Shown one piece after another: positions 32,584 to 43,929 of a stretch of DNA of 64,000 nucleotides. The position numbers were made by a program, and so were the translations under genes. How positions within the stretch are numbered: position 1 is the stretch's first letter; each line of letters opens with the position of its first letter. A model generated the notes under the pieces. The model had not been told where the DNA came from. It was given only the letters and a program-made list of their open reading frames with translations, and ran no database searches. Origin of the DNA: Hypomyces perniciosus (Eukaryota; Ascomycota; Sordariomycetes; Hypocreales; Hypocreaceae); the NCBI GenBank assembly GCA_008477525.1, contig SPDT01000007.1, positions 2,108,001 to 2,172,000 on the forward strand, in the 5' to 3' direction.

Positions 32584-33172
32584 CCTAAATACCGGTCCTG
32601 GCGCCCTTATATATTTTTTGCTGTAGCCAAGGAGATTTACATTATTTTATCCAAATTATATAAGAAATAACGATTGCGATATAATTACCTAAGCATACTC
32701 TTAATATTCTACTCTTCCTTTAATACATCCACTTTTAATGCAGTCTCCTTAGCGCGCAAAGCTTATATTGCGGCCTCCTGTTTATTAAATATCTTATTAA
32801 TTGCATCTTTATAGTCTGGATTGATTAGATCAAACTACCCGTTAATAAGGGTCTCGCCCGGGGCGTCTGTATTTGACTACTGTAACTTGGGCAGTTCCCT
32901 TAGAGCTGGGGATCTTAGTGGTGTTGTGAGGTTAATGAAGTCGCCCGAGTCTTCCGGTCCCGAGTCTTCCGGTCCCGCGTCTTCCGGTTCCGGGTCTTCA
33001 ATATCTTCAAGCCGGGTAACAGCCTATTAGTATAACCTCCGCATCTCAGTGCCGGACTTGTAAGAATCTAGCTGGCCAATAAACTGTAGCTCAGCCTCTA
33101 TTAAATTTAAAGTTCTTAAAGTTAAAGTCGAAGTTAAAGCTGCTAAAATCCTCGTTATTATAACTGGGGCTA

Positions 33173-33367
33173 TTAATAGCGGCAGTGCTTCGCTGCTTTT
33201 TTATTGCCCTGCGACTTAACTTTCAGGCCTTTATTACAGCGAATAGTAATAGCAGAAGGCCTAGTATAGGCAATAGCAAAAGAGAAGCTGGTGGCTTTGC
33301 TAACGGCATTAATAGCCTCTCGAGCTTCCTTGAAGGTAGCAAAGCTGCGGCCAATAAGCGACTCCAT
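33173..33367 (-). pseudogene. FAR1-like DNA-binding fragment of a Mutator-like transposase
   Basis: A 64-codon minus-strand frame from a true ATG reads MESLIGRSFATFKEAREAIN then a region ending AITIRCNKG. This resembles the N-terminal FAR1/WRKY-like zinc-binding domain of MULE transposases (a helix starting with F-x-S/T-F-x-E-A, later LRC-x-x-G). It stops at 33173 without the catalytic domain. Further degenerate coding (acidic EDSGPEDSGDF and NPDYKDAINKIFNKQEAAI) appears downstream at about 32780-33020, so both ends of the protein survive but the middle is lost. Confidence 0.5.
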
Positions 33368-33598
33368 GATACTTATAGTGATAGTGTAAATGGGGGTTGC
33401 AAAAAGCTTTAATTTAGGGGATTAATTTGGTGGTTGGATAATTTGAATAATTTAGATAAAATATCTTGTATATCAAAGATTTTATGTACTAGGCTAAGAA
33501 AATCCGACACCGGCGATATTAGCTGCAAAGCCACACCGACCCACTTTTTGGATACAATTTATGATATGATGGATGCATTATAGGACCACCCTAATTCT

Positions 33599-34129
33599 AG
33601 CCCTCAATTGAGGATTTCATATAATAAGCTGAATTCCAAGAAGCACCTGCTCAGGATATGATCGTCGCCATGGCCAGCTTCATGAATCCACGCTTTGATC
33701 AAAGGAGCAAACCAAGATCATCAAGGGTGGTAGTGCTCTCCTCGAAATAGTTGATCACTCCCAGTTTTTGGTCTAGCTGCATACCGAGGCCAACCCGATA
33801 GACTAGCTGAACTTTCCATGACAACTTACTCAAATATTAGTAGTAACTATTGGCCTTCGAAGGTGAAAATCAGCGGGAGAATTACCAGCCGATCTCAAGA
33901 ATGCTGACAAGATGGCCTCACAGCTTGTCTATCAACAATACTAGCTATACGTCAGAGGCGTTGCTTTCCCTTGTCTAGGATGTTTAATTGCACGAAGAAG
34001 CTTCGATTGGAGGACGGGCTATAAGTTTGCCTTGGGTAGATCTGCCTGCTAAGCAGAGCATCGTCTTCCAGACGGAGCACCGCAAGAACTTGATCGTCAT
34101 ACTGCCGATCCCTGGCATCACAACCACAC
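33599..34129. other. Spacer between transposon and tRNA
   Basis: About 530 bases with no gene-like frame; nothing recognisable. Confidence 0.35.
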
Positions 34130-34238
34130 GGGCGGATGGTTTAGTGGTATAATTTTCCCTTAGCATCATCCTTCTAGATGACTTTAGAGAGGATATTAAG
34201 CCTGGGAAAGGTCCGGGGTTCGATTCCCCGTTCGTCCA
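34130..34238 (+). tRNA. tRNA-Ala(AGC) with intron
   Basis: The sequence folds as a tRNA split by an intron. The acceptor arm is GGGCGGA with TTCGTCC and discriminator A, including the G3:U70 pair that defines alanine tRNAs. The A box TGGTTTAGTGG and B box GGTTCGATTCC are canonical. The anticodon stem TTCCC (34155-34159) pairs with GGGAA (34204-34208), and the loop is TTAGCA plus T, giving anticodon AGC at 34162-34164. The intervening bases, about 34166-34202 (37 nt), are a 37/38-type intron. The T arm is CGGGG/CCCCG. A T7 run follows at 34268-34274. Confidence 0.8.
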
Positions 34239-34267
34239 TTGTGGTGGATTCGATCCACGAAGAGTTC

Positions 34268-34274
34268 TTTTTTT
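34268..34274 (+). terminator. RNA polymerase III terminator
   Basis: A run of seven T about 30 bases after the tRNA end, the expected Pol III stop signal. Confidence 0.55.
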
Positions 34275-34686
34275 GCGGGTCGGAAAAGTTGTGCCTGGAT
34301 GGTGGATAACCACATGCAGCTCCATATGGGGTTTGGATGATGCTGCTGCAAGGCACGGGCTCTTTTTTATTCATGTAAAATCTCGATTGTCATCTTACTC
34401 CGAACAATTGATGTGTTCGTAAATACTACGTGAACACACTTCCTGGGAAATCTAAAACAAATGTGTCCAAGTCGAATGATCGAGCCAAAGGATAATATGT
34501 GACAGAGAACAATGCTCATATAAGCACCAATTAAGGTGTTCCAAATAAATTTTCACTAAATTTAATCATGACGAATCATAAAAGCTATCATTAGACAACA
34601 CGAGCACAGACTAACCTCGTGCCGTGACGACCACCATATTCCATCCAATTTTCAATCACCAGGGGTATTATTATGCAACATCCAGC

Positions 34687-37600
34687 TTACTCGCCATCCC
34701 AAGTAACCTTCATCGTGGCGGGGAACGGCGAGATCATTCCCCAGTCCTCCGTCAAGAAAACAGAGTGGCCACCAGTTTGAGGAACCTTCCTCAGCTCTCC
34801 CTGGGGTCCAGCGGCCCTCTTCAAGCCCTTCCTCTTGAACACGGCCCTGAATAGCTCGACCAATGCTACTTGGCTGACCTCTTTGCCAATTGTGGTGTGG
34901 GTGCCAGCACCGAACTGGATATAGGCATCCAGAGGGCGTCGAGGGTCAATCTTTTCGGGGTTGGGGAAGTGAGCAGGATCTCGGGCTGTCGAAACCATGT
35001 TGACGAAGACAAGATCACCCCGGTTAATGTTGACCTTGCGACCATCATCCTCGGCCACGATATCGGCGGAGTCGGCTACGTGGCACAGGCCAAACGTGCC
35101 AGCCATGCGAACACCCTCCAAAGCATATCCGAGGAGCAATGAATCACTCTCATCGCTAGATTCTAATGCAAGGCGGTGGAGCTCTTCCACATATTGTTCA
35201 CCTTCAGTCGACAGGTACCAATCGAGTGCTTGAGCGAACTGTTAAAGTCACCATGTTAGCATCATTATACAGTGATTATGGATTCAAAGGATGAAGGTTC
35301 CTTACCAGTCGACCCTGACTTGGTACAAGCGCTGCGGCAGCAGGAAGAATATAGCCCCAAGCAATGTCATGAGCATTCACTCCAACGTTGGACAGACCCT
35401 TCACCATCTCTACACCGCGGGAAGAGAGAACATCGTTCTTAGAATTGCCCGTAAAGAGTCGCAATCCGAGTGACTTCGTGTACTTGACAGTAGTCTCAAT
35501 AGACGAGCCCAACACCTGCGCAAGCTCCTTAGTCTTCTGTCGAAGTGCAAACGACCCGACAGGATCAATGTCCAAGAAGATACACGTGAAGATGGCAGCC
35601 AAGGTAGTGTACAACTCCTGCTCGGAAAACACTCCCTTCGGGTTATCTTTCGTCTTCAAGGGAATGTTGAAAACCTGAGCAACGAAGCGGGCGTGCGCAA
35701 TGTTGCCAATGTCGCGCACCACATCGACATACGACTTGCCCATAATCTCGTACGACTTCTCCACCAGTAGCTTCTCTGCTGTCTTGGCATAGAATGCCTT
35801 GACATGCTTCTTCCAGTCATCCTTGTACAAGTGTGACTCCATGGTCTTGCGATCATTGGGATGCATGTACCGGCCGGTCTGGCCAGCAAGGATCTCAAGG
35901 CCCTCCTGCCACATAGCACGATACTTGTCTGCGTTCGTCAGGATGTGCTTTGCCCCTCCATACGAGGTAACTTCAACGTGAGGAGAAGTGTACCTAGGCC
36001 GGTCAAAGTTAAAGAGTCCCACTCGGTTCAGGCTGGTTAAGATCTGGCGGTTCTCAGAAGGGATGACCATAGGGTAGTGAGCGTACACTGAGTTGTACTT
36101 GAAGTGACGGGGGAATGCGCGAATGAAAAGCTTGTAGAATACGCAGCCGTGGTTAACAGAGAGGTCGTAGTCAACCTCCTTGTAACCCCAGTTGGTGAGA
36201 TATCCGGGGTTGTAGTCAGTAGTATAGTGTCTATCGCCTCGGACGAGGGCCACAGCATCGGACAACACGACACGAGAGATGGTGTAGGTGGGTGTAATAC
36301 CAACACCAGGAACCATAGGCGTCTTGGCCTCCTCGGCGACAATGCCAGGATATAGCTCCACGTAATCGGGGTGTTGGTATAGGTTGCGCAGCGCATCCGC
36401 GACCTCGGGATCAGAGTTGAGTTCTTCAAAGGTTTCATATGCCTTGAGACCGAAGTGTTTGCGGAACTCGTTGAGGCCCACCAGATGCCACTTCCTGCCA
36501 CGGATAATGCCCAGCATTTCGACGGGCTTCATGATGCGCGGGACATTGCGAGCGCCGAAGGAGCCTCCGGGCTGCTCAATGGCGGTTGAAATGCAGTTGA
36601 CAAGATCGTCATCATCGAAACGCCCGTCAGGGCCACGAGCGAATCCACCAAATACGTAGTCAGCAGGGTCCTTGGGTAAAGACATAGCAAACTTCTTGAT
36701 GGCAACAATCAACATGCGCAAATCCATAGTGCCGTAGTTCTCTCCCAGGAGATCGTCATAGAAATCACGAATCCACTCATCATCCATCTCTGAGATGCAA
36801 GAGTGCCAACGGTAGCAGAGATTAAACTCGGCAGAGACACTGTTTCCGACACCTCTATCAGAACCCTTAGCGGTCCCAACAGCCACACCTGACTCCTGTC
36901 GCGGATCCAGGGTCCATTCTGTATCAACTCTGTTCAGGTTGATGATATTCCGCACGTAATCAATGAGGGTGATGTTGATGTACAAACCAGAGGTCACCAG
37001 ACGAGCCGTCTGGAAGAGCTCCTCGTCGTACTTCTTCCATGCTGCGGTCGCCGCATCGCTGTCCAGATTAGGCGCTGGCTTGGCGAACCGATTTCCCTCA
37101 TTAATGGCAGCCAGATTCGCCGCCACATGGTTGTGGACGCGGTTGAACATAATGAGTATAACACAAACACCAGGAGGCATACCCAAGAGTCGCTTATCTG
37201 CAAAGGTGTCAGGCTTCAGCATGCCATCCTTGAACGTTCGAATGGAGTCGCGAGCCTCTTTGCCGTGACCATACAGAGGGGCGAGATCAAGGTAGGATGA
37301 AGAATCGTTGATATTCGGGTCTCGCTCGTTGGTCCAGAAAAGATCTAAAATCTGTGAGTCAAGCTCCAGTGCTTCAGCTGAGATCAGTAAATACCGTGGA
37401 TGATAATGGTGGCCCAATACCACAGAATACTGGAGACATTGTTGGGGCTCTTCTTGAACACATTTCTGGCCATTATAGATTCAAAGACAGCCTCAGGGTC
37501 CGGGAGAGCCCCTATTGGCAACACTCTGGGCTGACATGACCGCGAATATGGTGTACCAGCAGCACCAAGCTTTGGCATTATTGGATTCTACAGGGATTGT

Positions 37601-38180
37601 TAGCAAGTGGACGTTTAATGACAGATGCCTAGAAGTATAGAGCTCACGTTGTTGGATCCATCGGGTTGACGGAAGCGGAATTCATCACCCATGTACAACA
37701 ATGGAGGGTGATCGAGGGAGTACCACAGCTTGTCAATGAAACTGTTGGTAAGGACCTCTTGTCTCTTGGAGTCATTTGGCAGTTTGGCGACGAGCTGGAT
37801 AGTCCTTTCCATGATCATTGTCTTGTCGTCAGCTTGAGTCTCACGCTTCAGCTTTGCCGCTACGATATCCCTCAGGGTCTTGAGATCTAATAATTGATGA
37901 GCTTCACATGATTCATAGCACTGGTAGTATGTCACTTGCCGGCAAAGGTGAGTGTGCTCAAGTCTTGCTTAATGGTCGGCCTGTTCCTGACCGTTCGATA
38001 TGATCCATCGCCCATCTCTGTGGGAAGAGGTCGACGAGAAGCACGGTACAACTGCATCAATCCACCCGCTTTGGCCGACTTGGCCTTCTTAGTAGCCTTC
38101 GCGACAGGACCACCCGGATATTCCGCCACATGGTTTCGATTCGGGACTCCGTTGCCCGCTGGAGCTTTGCTAGAACTCAT
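34687..38180 (-). CDS. Ppo-type fatty acid dioxygenase (psi-factor oxygenase) with inactive-looking P450 half
   Basis: Five exons (37940-38180, 37648-37886, 37395-37587, 35306-37344, 34687-35238) give 1087 residues, matching the Ppo family. The first intron is GC-AG (gcaagt...attag, 37887-37939); the rest are GT-AG. The N-terminal heme peroxidase-like dioxygenase domain has the distal His region RVHNHVAANL and the catalytic Tyr with proximal His in CYRWHSCISEMDDEW, so fatty acid dioxygenation should work. The C-terminal P450-like domain normally isomerises the hydroperoxide. Its heme-thiolate loop reads FGAGTHTTIGKE, with Thr where the Cys ligand belongs, and the helix-I segment reads VPSQGRLFAQAL in place of the ANQxQ-type motif. 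This resembles dioxygenase-only members such as PpoB/10R-DOX-like proteins. Oxylipins made by these enzymes control sporulation and secondary metabolism. Confidence 0.92.
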
Positions 38181-40614
38181 GATTCTCGATGACGGTCGGT
38201 TGTCGACAAAGTTGAGTAGCAGCAGGAAAAACTACAGTGGTTGAGGGGATAAACCCGAGGGGCATGCCGCCATTTTAATTCACCTCCAGAGCTACCCATG
38301 CCGATTCGCCATTCCCCTTCAGAAGATGACGAAACATCGGGTACGAGCAATGCTTGAGCGCCCCTCCATCTCCATTGGTTAGCTGAACAGGCCATTCAGA
38401 CGCAGTCGGACCTGTGAGGGGACGGCCCGCGGACGACGGATGGGTCATGAATTCTCGTGATTACATGCCGAGATCGTCTTTGGGCTGGGACATCACCAGA
38501 TAGGGAACCAATGGAGAGTAACGTGGCGCACATTGGTGTTCCATGTTCCCTCAACAAAAGCACTGCGCTTCCTGATCGAGCAGCGCTTGCTCCCTCTTGG
38601 GAGAAGGACTGGGGTTCTTACCGCAACCTTACTCCTTTTTTACCCCTCCAGGCTCGGATGATGTGTGTGACTGAAGATGAGACATCACCCGGCAAGGTCC
38701 CAGAGAAAATGTCAAAGGTTGGAGTGGTAAATCGTGGTTATCTTGGGTGGCAGGGAAGCCTTCACGCTGCAGCCCCTCCAAGACAGCATGGCTTCGAGGA
38801 GTGTAGCTGATATGCATCCACCAAGTTTGAGATGCCCAGAACGAATATAGTTTCACACGTCCTGCACCATAGATTGGCTCGCATCCTCTAGGTCAGAGTA
38901 GACTTGAATCGATGGCAAGTATACTGTACAACGCGGAATTAAGGAATGTCTTGACCGTCGCGCTGTCTCAGCTGCCCACCCTCTCGTCACTGATGCAAGT
39001 CTGGGTGGCATAGCCTGTCGTCCAGTCGATGAGGGTCCAAGATCTCCGGATGTGACATGCGAATGCCGACCCTCAGTAGCGTACATCCTTGCTGGTTTGC
39101 TAGGGGAGAGGCGACGACCTTTGATAAGTCATGTCAACCTTCTGATCCGCGAAGGCTCGCTTGGAAAGGAAGCTAGCGTCCTCAGAGCCCCATGTGCTCC
39201 GTACTCCGTACTCCGTATTGTGTGCAAACATGCTCATCAGTGGCTCGCCCTTAGTTGTTGCTTGCTTTTGCTGTGGCTGGGCAGCTGTCCAGCTACCCAA
39301 GCTCATGCACTCATGCAGATGAATTGGCCAATCCCATATCTCGGCAGTCGAGTGTGCTCGCGAATGAGGCGGGCATCGGGTGATCTAGCAGTGCTCATAC
39401 TAAGAGGTGCCATCCATACCCTGGTCACTATCTCAGACCTGCATATGCGGGCACCAGCCATTTGCCAGCAGATCATTGCTATGATAAATAGAAACATCAT
39501 CATTTGGATTGGCTCTCTCCAGTCCCACCCCGCCAATTGAGAAATGAGGCGTCTTCGTTGCCAGCTGAATTCAGGCTGCGTTTCCTTGTTCCCCGAACCC
39601 ATGTCCACGCAGATAACTACCTAGATATCCATTCATCAGGTCTTCAGATGTCTGAACTCTGGACGGTTGACGAATGTATGTATTGGATACAACAGGAGAA
39701 CGAGAAGATGGATCGAGACTAACTTCGACCAGATTCTGGGGAAGCACAGCATAAATCACATACATAAGCCATGGTGAAGTGCTCATGTTGCCTGGACTGA
39801 GGCCCACCAGAATCATTGCTTCTTTGGGAGAGAAGACGGACCGTATCACGGACCGTATCGACCTTGCGGTGTCAAGTTCCGGCCCCCCATCGAAGCGCCG
39901 TGACCAGCGCTATTGATAGCTTCACATGTTAGTACTAATTTAGTCATCAAATCCGCTATTTGCTCCTCGGCAAGATACTGCATTATAGTCCCTGATCATA
40001 AACCACACCAAGTTAAGGTGGCGAACAAACTCTGGTCCCTCCCTCTTCTCCTTACAGACGCACCATCCTCTGCTTGGCAACTCACTTGCACACACCAGTA
40101 ATACTATGGGTCGTATGATATTTTTGACCCTTCATGCAGATAACCAACCATCGACGGGCTTCATTATTCAGCTCTGGGCATTTTGCTTGGCGATGGCATG
40201 CCAACTCAGACTCCAAGCATTACCATGGTGATTCAAATACCAGTCTAATGGCCAGTGTCTGCATATTGCACAGGGAGTCACCGCAGCTGACCCTCAAGGT
40301 ACTTGAACTTCAAGTCCGCATTATCGTCTTGGCGAGAAGTTGGCCGTGATGGTCACACAAATGTTAAACACGTCTCATGAATGAATGATACGGTATGGCA
40401 GGTTGGTCACACACGCCCTCTTATCGTCCGCGTGGGACGAATAAGTTCCATTCCATGGAAGTGTAAGATCCACCACATGCCAGAGGGATGCTTCTTCTCG
40501 CCAATGGGAATGTCTATCCTGGGTAACCAATGCGAAGATGCCTTCCCAGTGAGACTGATTTCTTGGTATATTTCGAATCTAAAGGTCACATCAGATCGCT
40601 TTTTTTTTTTTGGT
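38181..40614. other. Intergenic region
   Basis: About 2.4 kb without a recognisable gene. It contains the Ppo promoter at the left, a tandem ACTCCGT motif near 39197-39220, and a T10 run near 40602. Many short frames occur on both strands but none has family character. Confidence 0.45.
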
Positions 40615-42364
40615 TTACTTGGTTCGCAAGTCTACGACTTGTAAAGGCATCTTGTCACTCTGGTATACGTGTCCATGCGGATGGTCAGCCTCCCGGTAGA
40701 GATTATCAATCGAGTGTTGATGGAACGTCTCTGTGTGACTGCAATTCAGAATATGGTCCAGGCCCGGAGGATGTGTGAGACGAAATATGCCGTATCTAGA
40801 TAGATGATCCATCAGCTACATCCCGGTTAACAAGGCCACATCGACTTACGAAGGTTTAAACTTTGGTGCACACACGATTGCAATGCTTTCTGGCATCATA
40901 ACCTGATATCCGGCATGTGTATGAAGATCGCGCGAGCTCATGAAGCACGTTTGAGTTGGGTGTGTGTGTATCCATCCCAACATCAACAAATCCTCGCTCA
41001 TACAGTAATCGAACAGGGCACTCTCGTTCTCCGTTTCACACGTATCAGAAGTTGATTTCTGATCAGGAATGAGAAGGCAGCGTACAAATAGGGCGTTGTT
41101 AATGGGTGTCCCGCAAAGTATGCCGCACATCTCTAGACCAGCTGCAGTTTTCGTTGCAGCAACATCGAGAAATGTTTGGACGAGCTTGCTAGGGAGGAAA
41201 ATAGACCGTATAGGATCACCATTTTCAAGATAGCCTCCTGGCTTGAAAGCGAGTCGCTCCTTCTTAGGGAGAGGCGCCTCCATCGGTGCCTTGGGAGGTA
41301 AAGGCGGTTGGTTTGCGGTGGTAGGCGGTTGCGGGGGAAGTTCTGATGGATAATACTCAGCATGCACCTTTCTCGGAACTTGAGGCGGGACAGCCATCCC
41401 TGGGGACTCAAATGAGTCTTCACGTTGCGCTAGAGAAGACTCAAGATGCTCCTTTGGGGGTCTCGTAGGTTGTGGCCTGGTGGAAGCTGACTGCTGGGTC
41501 CGTTCGTATTCGATAGGTTTCGACTTGGTAAATGAAGGGTAGTTGTAGTGATGCGGAGTTGGCTGAGAAGCAGAGGGTCGGTTTTGGGACCATGAATCAT
41601 CTCGTCGGCTTTCATGGGCCATATTGAGAGTTCGTCTAGTAGCCTCCATTTGCTTTTGCAGGTCAATATCGTCCACGAATGACGCCCCGTCTGCCTTATT
41701 ACTCCACGCTTGAGCTCCATGAGGTATCGATATCCGGTCCTGCCTAACACCGACATGTCTATTGGCTTGTTTGTCTCTATGCCGTCGATCCAACTCTTGC
41801 TGCGCCAAATCCACAGCCAGCTCCTGATGTTCAGAAGCATCGAGGATCTTTGCATTCCCACTCAGACTTGGATCTCTTGCTGCGAAGTCGGCGTAGGCAG
41901 ACGACGTGGTTTGACGCTTGTGGTTGTCAACAGCAGGGCGGCGCGGAGCCATGCGTTCCCATTCTTTACACGCATGTTCGATTCCGGGTTTCAGCTGCTC
42001 TAGGTCTTCGATGACGCGGTCGATCCGTTTTGATAATGGCTTGAAAGACTTTCTATTTTCCGGGTCTTTGAATTGGGGGTGCGTAGGCAAGAGCTTGAGG
42101 ACCAGAACGGAATGTCGATAGAGCATCATGTAGGCTCTCCCGTAATCGCCATCGGACAAGGCGAAGGATGCCTCGGACAGTGTCAGCGCTCTCACATCAA
42201 GAAGCCGGGCGCAAATATGCACACACCTCTTGGTACAGCGTCTCAGCAGCCCGAGTCCAATGCTTCAGCGGAATATTGGTGTTGAAGGTGAAGTTCTCGG
42301 CCTGGGCCACGAGCTCCTTGATGCTCTGCGGGCGGGCCGGAGGCATCGTTGATCGAGCCTCCAT
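40615..42364 (-). CDS. AMSH-like JAMM-domain deubiquitinase
   Basis: Three exons (42227-42364, 40850-42171, 40615-40795) join in frame to give 546 residues. The N-terminal third is a MIT/USP8-dimer-like helical domain (KELVAQAENFTFN, LYQE joined to ASFALSDGDYGRAYMML). The middle is Pro/Gln-rich and probably disordered (PPQPPTTANQPPLPP). The C-terminal JAMM zinc-protease domain has EMCGILCG and the full metal motif HTHPTQTCFMSSRD, followed by the AMSH-type insertion with H and C ligands (HILNCSHTETFHQH) and the family ending GHVYQSDKMPLQVVDLRTK. AMSH enzymes cleave Lys63-linked ubiquitin on ESCRT cargo at endosomes. Vps4, the ESCRT-III ATPase, lies 1.6 kb away. Confidence 0.93.
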
Positions 42365-42871
42365 GGCGGTGGGATTTCGAGGATACAATCACAGAACGTG
42401 TCTCCTAGCCTTGCGTGGTGTTAGAAGCTCATCGTGAGCTGGCCAGGCTGTCGTTGAGGGTCTTGGAATTCTAGAGCTGCCTGGGAGGCAGATTGTCAGA
42501 CCTGACGTAACCACGCTGTGACGCGCTAAGTGGCCTAAAGATAGCGGGGCAGGCAAGGCTGTAATAAGGGACGCATAGCGACAGATTCAGGGACTGGATT
42601 GGATGTAGCTAACGCGAATACCTTAGAAAGGGGTGATGTCTTAAGACCATACAAATTATTGGTAGGTAGTATTAATATTCCGTCAGGATTAATCTTTGTA
42701 TCATACTCGTGAATTCGCAGCATCAATATGCTCTGTGGTGCTTTTTTTGAAGGTGTTTCCCTTGTTTTAGGACATGGCGCCGAGGTTCTAACATACCTAC
42801 GCATCAGATCTCTAGCAACCCATCACCATAGTATGAGCCTCACGTTGGCTCTTCAGTGCTTATTAGATTGT
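42365..42871. other. Short intergenic region
   Basis: About 500 bases between AMSH-like and prefoldin genes, both on the minus strand. It contains the AMSH promoter and prefoldin 3' end; nothing else is seen. Confidence 0.4.
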
Positions 42872-43414
42872 CTACCTGCTTGGTCCAGCACTAGCCCCTT
42901 GCGCTCCAGCCTGAATCTGTATAATCTCCGTCCTCTTCTTCTCAATCTTCTCTTGTGTTTCCTTGATCTGGTCCTCAAGTCTCGAACTATGATTCTGAAT
43001 TAGCTGCTTTCTCTCCCAAATAGCTCACAGCTTGACATCCGTGACTAACATTTCGCTTCCTATAAAGTCCAGACGGCCCTTGACTGTGCTCTCTGCCTCA
43101 AATTTCTCCTGCTTAAGAAGCACAGGCCCTACAAGCTTGTAGATTGTCTCGCCCTCACCCAGCTTCTCAAACTCCTATTTGCTGTCAGTTATTTATGCTC
43201 GGGCGGTGCAATAGGTTGACACTTGCCTGTTGCACACCAATATTCTCTTGTTTCTGGCCTTCCAGCTTTTGCCGTGATGCTACTGAATCTTGAATATCTA
43301 GGGATGGGGCGTGAGTAAGGGCATTGTTGCAGAAAATATGTCTGGAGGCGGACCTTGTTGAAGTTTTTGGAACTCTTCGGAGAGAGACTGCAACTTGGCC
43401 TGGACTTCAGCCAT
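42872..43414 (-). CDS. YKE2: Prefoldin subunit 6
   Basis: Four small exons (43354-43414, 43227-43297, 43050-43174, 42872-42986) join in frame to give 123 residues. The second intron is GC-AG (gcaagt...aatag, 43175-43226). The protein has the beta-prefoldin layout: an N-terminal coiled coil (MAEVQAKLQSLSEEFQKLQQ), a beta-hairpin core with EGETIYKLVGPVLLKQE and the second coiled coil RLEDQIKETQEKIEKKRTEI. Prefoldin delivers unfolded actin and tubulin to the TRiC/CCT chaperonin in the cytosol. The gene is head-to-head with VPS4. The short C-terminal tail (GAQGASAGPSR) is low complexity. Confidence 0.93.
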
Positions 43415-43929
43415 GGTAGGTAGGTAGGACGCAGGAAATTAATGGCAGTATGAAATTAGGATGTCGATTTCGAGTAATCCTTGTCGTTGTATCTCCTCGT
43501 CTCGATCAGGCAATCACTGGATTCTGTGGGCTTGAACAGGCAGCACCATGATAATGGCCAGGCAGTCGTTGATGATGCCCCGCTATCGACGAAGGTCGGC
43601 GATACGCCCCGTTACAGAGGTAAACGTTACCCCGCCAGCGGTCTCGCCGTGTTAATTCCCTACAGGCCGTTTACCTCATCCACTGAGACGACTCCATGAC
43701 ATACCTCTCGATATTGATCTCTTCGCGCCCACCGCTCCACCGATAAGTCGGCCCTATATAAGCATACTCTCTTCAACCAGTTCGTCGGGCCTCTCGACTT
43801 CTCCTTGGACCGTCCATAACCGACAATCCCTCGACGATTCAGGCCCCCCGTCGCAGACTGACCACCGGCCGCCGCCCATTTCACCGCATCTCACCATTCT
43901 CCTCCAGTGGCAATAAATCAGCTGTCATC
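43415..43929. promoter_or_regulatory. Divergent promoter of prefoldin 6 and VPS4
   Basis: About 515 bases between two head-to-head housekeeping start codons. A CCTATATAAG TATA box at about 43752-43761 faces VPS4 roughly 170 bases upstream of its ATG. Confidence 0.5.

Larger units (their letters stand above)
31837..33592. mobile_element. Terminal-inverted-repeat DNA transposon, degenerate, Mutator-like
   Basis: Imperfect inverted repeats of about 75 bases bound a 1756-base segment. The left copy (31837-31912) begins AGGGTGGTCCTATAATGCAT and the right copy (33521-33592) ends with its complement. Differences between the arms are mainly transitions, as RIP produces. The element is flanked on both sides by AATTCT (31831-31836 and 33593-33598), a candidate target duplication; a TA duplication with TIRs starting GGGTGG fits as well. 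A FAR1-like fragment inside (33173-33367) suggests Mutator-like origin with internal deletion. No intact transposase remains. A second inverted-repeat element is nested within. Confidence 0.7.
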
